27,063 bases of DNA from CALRBF01 sp964646465 (lineage in GTDB: Bacteria; Patescibacteriota; Minisyncoccia; SW-4-49-11), in assembly GCA_964646465.1 (NCBI GenBank), contig CAZYEN010000032.1:1-27063 (forward strand). Direction: 5' to 3'. Shown piece after piece: positions 21,956 to 27,063 of the stretch. The notes under the pieces were generated by a model. That model saw only the letters and a program-made list of their open reading frames with translations, searched no databases and was not told the origin of the DNA. Position numbers and translations under genes: made by a program. Positions within the stretch are counted from its first letter, which is position 1. The number at the start of each line of letters is the position of its first letter.

Positions 21956-23722
21956 ATGATGCAATCAAAAAGATTTCATGCTAAATCAAATGTAGGTACT
22001 AACCGTTCACGTGCTCAAGGTAAAAATTTTGCCCAAAAAAGAACTATTCCTGAAACTTCCAGACAAGCTTTGAAGATAATTCCCTTAGGTGGATTAGATG
22101 GAGTTGGTAAAAATATGTATGTCTTTGAGCAGGAAAACGATATTCTTATTATAGATATGGGGCTTCAGATGCCTGGAGTGAATCAACCGGGGGTAGATTA
22201 TCTTATTCCTAATACTCAATATATTAAAAATAATATTAGTAAAGTTAGAGGAGTTGTATTGACTTCTCCACATCCGGATCATATTGGGGCTGTCCCTTAT
22301 TTACTACATTTGTTCCCTAATTTACATATTTATGCTACAGAGGCTTTATTTTCTATTTTAGAGTCTAGACATGACTTTTATTCTCAGGGCATAAAGTATA
22401 AAAAGCATATTATTAAACCATATAGTTCAATTAGAGTGGCGTCATTCAAAATTAATGTCTTTCCAACTCCATTTAATGTGAAGGGGTCTATTGGATTATG
22501 TGTTTATACTATGCAGGGTAAAATTTTCTATTTATCTAGTTATAAATTAGACAGTAATACATCTGATAAATCAGAACTATTAGATTATATTAAAGATTTA
22601 GCAGGTTCAGATACCTTTGCCTTATTAACTGGTAGTGTAGCTAGTGAATCTCAAGGATTTGCACCCACGGAAGCTTCCATAGAATCACATATTAATTTAA
22701 TTATAGCTAAAAATACAGGGACCGTTTATATTTCTACTTTCCCATCTATGGTGAGTAGAATGCAGCAAATTGTGAATTCGGTAGAAAATAATAATAAACA
22801 CCTATTCATTGAGGGTAAAAGTTTACTAAATACATTTAATACCTGTCGCAAAAAGGGACTTATTAATATAAAGTCAGGAACTATTGTTGGTCCGAGTGGT
22901 CTGTCGGAGATACCAAGAGAAAAGTTGGTAGTATTAATTGCGGGTTCTCATGGAGATGACATTCCACATTTAATGCGATTGGCTAACGGAGAACATCATA
23001 TCTTTACTATCCAGTCGGGAGATATTGTGGTCTATCCTGCTGATTTAGTTCCAGGTAATGCTAGGTCTGTATCCAAAGTAAATGATAACTTTGCTAAATT
23101 AGGGGCTTTTGTAGAATATTATCAGGAATTGGATACTAAATATGGAGCCTATGCTAGATATGAAGATACTTTGTCTGTTTTGAAGGCTGTCAGACCAAAA
23201 TATTATATTCCTATTACAGGGTCGCATCACTTACTCAGATCCAACGGTGATATTGCAATTAAAGGCGGTTATCCAGACCGTAATGTTGTAGTAGGAATGA
23301 ATGGTAAAGTAATACTCTTTGACTATAAACAGAGAAGAATTACTCCAGAGAAAGTACCAGCTTCAGATATAATTGTAGATGGACTTGGGGTTGGAGATTT
23401 AACTAATGTAGTTATACACGACAGAAAATCTATGGCAGAGGAGGGTATCCTGCATATTATTGCTTTAGTGGATTTGCAATCTATGAGTATGTTAAATGAT
23501 ATAGTTTTAGAATCTAAAGGTTTTGTGGATAATGAATCTTCATTAAAGTTATTTGATGAAATTAAAGAACAAGCAAGATTGATTATAACCACTCTAATTC
23601 AAGAAACCGATGAAGTTAACTTAGACTATGTGAGAGGCGAGGTTAGAGAAAACATTTCTAGATTGCTATTGACGAAAACTGAAAGAAGACCGATGATTTT
23701 ACCAATAATAATTAATGTTTAA
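21956..23722 (+). CDS. RNase J paralogue with degenerate active site
   Basis: 588 aa with full RNase J architecture: basic N-terminal tail (1-37), metallo-beta-lactamase and beta-CASP domains starting LKIIPLGGLDGVG, and the C-terminal domain ending RRPMILPIIINV, very like its neighbour. The catalytic residues are largely gone. HxHxDH is SPHPDH (104-109), losing the first His. The NHSIPDS His is replaced (FNVKGS). The HTGD Asp is Ser195. SDST is TGSV. The late SGHA His is Tyr399. It is therefore probably inactive as a nuclease. It overlaps the next gene by up to 8 bases, so the two are probably coupled. By analogy with Bacillus J1/J2, it may be a structural or regulatory partner; this is inference. 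Confidence 0.88.
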   Translation: MMQSKRFHAKSNVGTNRSRAQGKNFAQKRTIPETSRQALKIIPLGGLDGVGKNMYVFEQENDILIIDMGLQMPGVNQPGVDYLIPNTQYIKNNISKVRGVVLTSPHPDHIGAVPYLLHLFPNLHIYATEALFSILESRHDFYSQGIKYKKHIIKPYSSIRVASFKINVFPTPFNVKGSIGLCVYTMQGKIFYLSSYKLDSNTSDKSELLDYIKDLAGSDTFALLTGSVASESQGFAPTEASIESHINLIIAKNTGTVYISTFPSMVSRMQQIVNSVENNNKHLFIEGKSLLNTFNTCRKKGLINIKSGTIVGPSGLSEIPREKLVVLIAGSHGDDIPHLMRLANGEHHIFTIQSGDIVVYPADLVPGNARSVSKVNDNFAKLGAFVEYYQELDTKYGAYARYEDTLSVLKAVRPKYYIPITGSHHLLRSNGDIAIKGGYPDRNVVVGMNGKVILFDYKQRRITPEKVPASDIIVDGLGVGDLTNVVIHDRKSMAEEGILHIIALVDLQSMSMLNDIVLESKGFVDNESSLKLFDEIKEQARLIITTLIQETDEVNLDYVRGEVRENISRLLLTKTERRPMILPIIINV

Positions 23723-25499
23723 TATGAAAGCTAATAATTCTAAAATTAAGAGGGGAACTACCTTTGTGAAGGATTTAAGTCACAAAGCGAATCAATATCT
23801 TAATGCTAAAGAACCATTTGAAACTAAAGATAATATGTTAAAAATTATTCCTTTAGGTGGATCAGAAGAAATTGGTGGAAGGAATATGACTGTAATAGAA
23901 TATGGTAAGGATATTATCGTCATAGATATTGGTATGAAATTCCCAGAGGAAGATCAGCCAGGAATTGACTATATTATTCCTAATCCAAGCTATTTGAAGG
24001 GTAAGGAGGGTAATATTAGAGCTGTTTTGATTACTCATGGACATATGGACCATATTGGAGGAGTTTCTCAGGTGATGTCTATGATTGGAAATCCACCTAT
24101 TTATGCTCCAGCCTTACCTTTAGCTATGATGCAAAGAAGGCAGAGTGAGTTTACCAACTTACCTTCACTGAATGGACATGTTGCTAAACTTAATGAAAAG
24201 TTGAGATTTGGAGTCTTTACAGTTACATTTTTGCATATTAATCATAGTATTCCTGATTCAACTATGATCAAAATTGAAACTCCAGAAGGTGTGATTCTAC
24301 ATACAGGTGACTTTAAAATTGATGCTACCCCTGTTGGTGAGTTACCCGCAGACTTAGAAATGTATAAAAAAATTGGAGATGAAGGAGTTTTACTCTTACT
24401 TTCAGATAGTACGAGTGCCTCAAGACCTGGTAGATTAGTCTCAGAAATGACGATTCAGAATAATATTGACCATATTTTTGAAAATGCTACTGGTAAGATT
24501 ATTGTGACTACTTTCTCTAGTACTTTGAATCGTATTCAACAAATGATTAATTTATCTGAGAAGTATAATCGTAAGGTAGTAATTGAGGGATTTAGTATGA
24601 AAACTAACATTCAGATTTTGCATGAAATTGGCTATGCTAAATTCTCTCCACAGACTATAATTACAGCTCAGGAAGCCAGTAAAATGCCACCAGAAAATTT
24701 AACTATAATTTGTACAGGAGCTCAGGGAGATGAAAGGTCTGCTCTAACTAGAATGGCTAATAAAGAACATCGTAACTTTCAAATTGAACCTGGTGATACT
24801 GTAGTCTTCTCATCGTCTGTGGTACCAGGAAATGAAGAATCAGTACAAAAAATTAAAGATGCTTTAGCTAGACAAAGAGCCAATATTATTCACTATAAAA
24901 TGATGGAAGTACATGTCTCTGGACATGCTCAGAAAGAAGATTTAAAGCAATTATTGGAGATTATCCGACCTAAATATTTACAACCAATCTATGGAGACTT
25001 TTATGCTCTCAAATCACATTCAGATTTAGCACAAGAAGTTGGTATGGCAAGAGAGAATATCCTATTAACTGACAATGGAAGAGTAATTCAGGTTTATAAA
25101 GGTGAGGCAAGAGTTACTACTGAAAAGGTTAATGCTAGTAATATGATGGTTGATGGACTAGGAGTTGGTGATTTAAAAGAAATTGTGATTAGGGATAGAC
25201 AGTCTTTAGCTCAAGATGGTATTTTAACTATTGTTATATTATTAAACTTACAGCAAGCTAAAATTGTTAGAGAACCAGAAATTGTCTCTAAGGGATTTGT
25301 GCATATTCAGACCTCGACTAAGCTTTTAAACTCTATTAAGGAAAAAGTAAAAGAAAATATTGAGCAAAAATTAGCTAAAGGTGGAGAAAATCAAAGTATT
25401 GAATATTTACAGCAAGCTATTCGAGAAGATTTAGGTCTGTTCTTATTCACAACAACTCATAGAAGACCAATGATTATCCCAGTGATTATAGAAGTTTAA
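23715..25499 (+). CDS. rnj: ribonuclease J
   Basis: 594 aa, a 5'-3' exo/endoribonuclease for RNA decay and maturation. All motifs are intact: HGHMDH (108-113), NHSIPDS with His177, HTGD with Asp199, SDST with Asp231, and SGHA with His404. A basic N-terminal extension of about 40 residues precedes LKIIPLGGSEEIGG. Two starts are possible: ATG 23715, inside the upstream gene, or ATG 23724, two bases after its TAA. Either supports coupling. It is five bases from recO. Confidence 0.95.
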   Translation: MFNMKANNSKIKRGTTFVKDLSHKANQYLNAKEPFETKDNMLKIIPLGGSEEIGGRNMTVIEYGKDIIVIDIGMKFPEEDQPGIDYIIPNPSYLKGKEGNIRAVLITHGHMDHIGGVSQVMSMIGNPPIYAPALPLAMMQRRQSEFTNLPSLNGHVAKLNEKLRFGVFTVTFLHINHSIPDSTMIKIETPEGVILHTGDFKIDATPVGELPADLEMYKKIGDEGVLLLLSDSTSASRPGRLVSEMTIQNNIDHIFENATGKIIVTTFSSTLNRIQQMINLSEKYNRKVVIEGFSMKTNIQILHEIGYAKFSPQTIITAQEASKMPPENLTIICTGAQGDERSALTRMANKEHRNFQIEPGDTVVFSSSVVPGNEESVQKIKDALARQRANIIHYKMMEVHVSGHAQKEDLKQLLEIIRPKYLQPIYGDFYALKSHSDLAQEVGMARENILLTDNGRVIQVYKGEARVTTEKVNASNMMVDGLGVGDLKEIVIRDRQSLAQDGILTIVILLNLQQAKIVREPEIVSKGFVHIQTSTKLLNSIKEKVKENIEQKLAKGGENQSIEYLQQAIREDLGLFLFTTTHRRPMIIPVIIEV

Positions 25500-25504
25500 A
25501 TTAT

Positions 25505-26212
25505 ATGGCCATCATACATCATAGTGAGGCCTATTTGATTAAACAAATAGATTTACCAGATGTAGACAGGCTAGGAATATTTTATACTAAAAATTATGGT
25601 AAGCAAACTTTATTATTAAAAGGAATAAAGAAGTCAACTTCTAAGTTACAGTATAGACTTTATGATTGGGGGAAATCAGAGATAGAATTTATTGTAGGGA
25701 GAAGTACTTCTCGTCTAATTGCAATTAAAGATCTAGACTCTTATTCTGATTTATATTTAGATTTAAAATCAACTGCTTTAATGGGGATAATTTTCGAATT
25801 ATTGGATCAATTAATAGATGAAAATCATACAGATACGCAAGTCTTTGAATGCATTGATCAATATGTGGAATTAGTAAAAAAACACTCTAATCAATACAAG
25901 TTGCTGATAGGCTGGTTATTAACTAGACTGTTATACACTTTAGGATATGGAATCAACTTATCACATTGTGTAGTCACTGGAGTGACTAAGGCTAAAAATT
26001 TTGGTATTAGTATTAGGGCTGGAGGGTTAGTCATATCAAATTTAAAGCCTGATTTTGAAGATTATGTTTCTATTAGTAGTGAGTTAATATATATATTACG
26101 ACAATGGCAAAAAGGTATCTGGATAGAATCTAAAGATTTTCCGTGGCAGCTTGTACAATATCAGCTAAATTGGTATAGTTTAAAAAGTAACTCCTTGAAC
26201 CTTATTAGATAA
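25505..26212 (+). CDS. recO: DNA repair protein RecO
   Basis: 235 aa (E. coli 242). The OB-fold N-terminus reads HHSEAYLIKQIDLPDVDRLGIFYT with KGIKKSTSKLQ, followed by a helical C-terminal domain. RecO loads RecA with RecR in gap repair. Many RecO proteins carry a four-Cys zinc site; here only Cys155 of the first CxxC pair is left (HCVVTG, Thr158 in the second place), and the second pair is absent, so zinc is probably not bound. It is the last gene of the RNase J operon; the promoter of the next gene overlaps its end. Confidence 0.85.
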   Translation: MAIIHHSEAYLIKQIDLPDVDRLGIFYTKNYGKQTLLLKGIKKSTSKLQYRLYDWGKSEIEFIVGRSTSRLIAIKDLDSYSDLYLDLKSTALMGIIFELLDQLIDENHTDTQVFECIDQYVELVKKHSNQYKLLIGWLLTRLLYTLGYGINLSHCVVTGVTKAKNFGISIRAGGLVISNLKPDFEDYVSISSELIYILRQWQKGIWIESKDFPWQLVQYQLNWYSLKSNSLNLIR

Positions 26213-26224
26213 ATATGGTATAAT
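26195..26224 (+). promoter_or_regulatory. promoter of the final gene
   Basis: TTGAAC (26195-26200, inside recO), 18-base spacer, TATAAT (26219-26224) with extended -10 TGG. The block TATGGTATAATTA (26214-26226) is identical to the one before rmlB. Predicted start near 26231, leader about 20 nt. Confidence 0.6.
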
Positions 26225-26252
26225 TACAGCATGATATTATTAAAATAAATAT

Positions 26253-27063
26253 ATGGCATTAGAAGATATTGAGAAGAAAATTTATAAAAAAGAAAATCAA
26301 GTTGAATTAGATAAGGAAAGAGTTCATAATACTCCATATAGTGTATATGCTGTACATAATAAACCAAATCCTACTGAATTCAAGCCAGTAGAAGAAGCAG
26401 AACAACCTTTTTTTCAAAAGCATAAGAAAAAAATTACACTTTATAGTATCATTTTAACTGGATTATTAGGATTAGGGCTTGTTATAGGCTTTTTTTATCA
26501 GCTCAATCAGCAAAGATTTTCTGATAAAAGAGTAGTCTTAGAAGTCTCAGGTTCAAATCAAGTATCAGCTGGAGAAGAGGTTTCATATACTTTGACATAC
26601 AGAAATGATAATTTAGTCGCCCTTAAAAACCCTACAATAACAGTAGAAGTTCCAAGTGCTTTAATAGACTCATCTTTGGATATCTTAGGGCAGACTAAAT
26701 CAGAAATTAGAGAATATGAATTGCCAGAATTAGCACCGCGTTCTAAAGGTGAAGTTGTAATTAAAGGTAGACTGATAGGAGAAATAAATAGTATCCATAA
26801 TATTAAAGCCACGCTTAGTTATATGCCAACTATTCTAACTTCCAGCTTTGATTCTAAGACTGAATTTTCAACTACAATTACTGACAGTCCAGTTATAGTA
26901 GATATACAAGCCCCACTACAAAGTGTTAGTGGAGAAGTAGTCAACTATGTAATATCTGTTAATAATAGAGGTAATGATGATTTGAATAATCTAGAATTAC
27001 AACTAGAATATCCAGATACTTTTGCATTTACTTCCTCAACAATCCCAGCTACTGGAAACTCTA
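26253..27063 (+). CDS. membrane protein with extracellular beta-sandwich repeats (3' partial)
   Basis: The frame is open from ATG 26253 to the window end (270 codons). The N-terminal 60 residues are polar and charged, ending HKKKI, and should be cytoplasmic. One hydrophobic helix (about 61-83) follows, so topology is N-in. The outside part has SAGEEVSYTLTYRNDNLVALKNPTITVEVP and SGEVVNYVISVNNRGNDDLNNLELQLEYP, shown here in part; these are two copies of a theme (GEEVSYTLTYRN, GEVVNYVISVNN) resembling DUF11/Ig-like repeats of bacterial surface proteins. Function unknown. It is probably independent of the RNase J operon because of its own promoter. Confidence 0.75.
   Translation, partial: MALEDIEKKIYKKENQVELDKERVHNTPYSVYAVHNKPNPTEFKPVEEAEQPFFQKHKKKITLYSIILTGLLGLGLVIGFFYQLNQQRFSDKRVVLEVSGSNQVSAGEEVSYTLTYRNDNLVALKNPTITVEVPSALIDSSLDILGQTKSEIREYELPELAPRSKGEVVIKGRLIGEINSIHNIKATLSYMPTILTSSFDSKTEFSTTITDSPVIVDIQAPLQSVSGEVVNYVISVNNRGNDDLNNLELQLEYPDTFAFTSSTIPATGNS

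Noticed and set aside
1..27063. CRISPR arrays, insertion sequences, or phage genes
   Set aside because: No regularly spaced repeats, transposase-like proteins or phage structural genes were seen.

Overview
The window is AT-rich bacterial DNA, most likely from a Candidate Phyla Radiation (Patescibacteria) genome. The phylum is an inference. It rests on the missing L30 gene (rpmD) between rpsE and rplO, a DGR-type variable lectin protein of the kind common in CPR, almost no Shine-Dalgarno sequences, and stop codons that are TAA or TAG in every complete gene but one. Proteins read through in the standard code, so this is not one of the UGA-glycine lineages.

Layout. (1) 1-797: 3' part of a secreted-type FGE/C-type-lectin-fold protein ending in what looks like the variable region of a diversity-generating retroelement; no template repeat or reverse transcriptase is visible here. 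(2) 798-1251: a 454-base gap with a foldable block (856-996), AT-rich repeats and a near-consensus promoter. (3) 1252-12697: tuf followed by the S10/spc ribosomal protein operon and secY, all on the plus strand, with a second near-consensus promoter before rpmC and a possible third before rplR. adk, map and infA do not follow secY. (4) 12726-14646: a minus-strand CorA-like transporter and a plus-strand RluD-type pseudouridine synthase, divergently arranged. (5) 14677-18346: a promoter and a two-gene operon for exported proteins, one membrane-anchored and one with fibronectin type III-like modules. Codon choice in the first of these is very different from the ribosomal genes. (6) 18372-21367: hairpin/promoter, then rmlB-rmlA-galU, making nucleotide sugars for surface glycans. 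(7) 21441-21855: rpsP with its own strong promoter, then a 47-nt tRNA-like fold with acceptor, D and T arms but no anticodon arm, then a T-run. (8) 21956-26212: two adjacent RNase J paralogues and recO. The first RNase J has lost most metal-binding residues; the second is intact. (9) 26253-27063: 5' part of a membrane protein with beta-sandwich-like extracellular repeats, cut by the window end.

The most interesting items are the degenerate/active RNase J pair, the anticodon-armless tRNA-like element just upstream of it, the orphan DGR target, and the unexplained structured gap before tuf.
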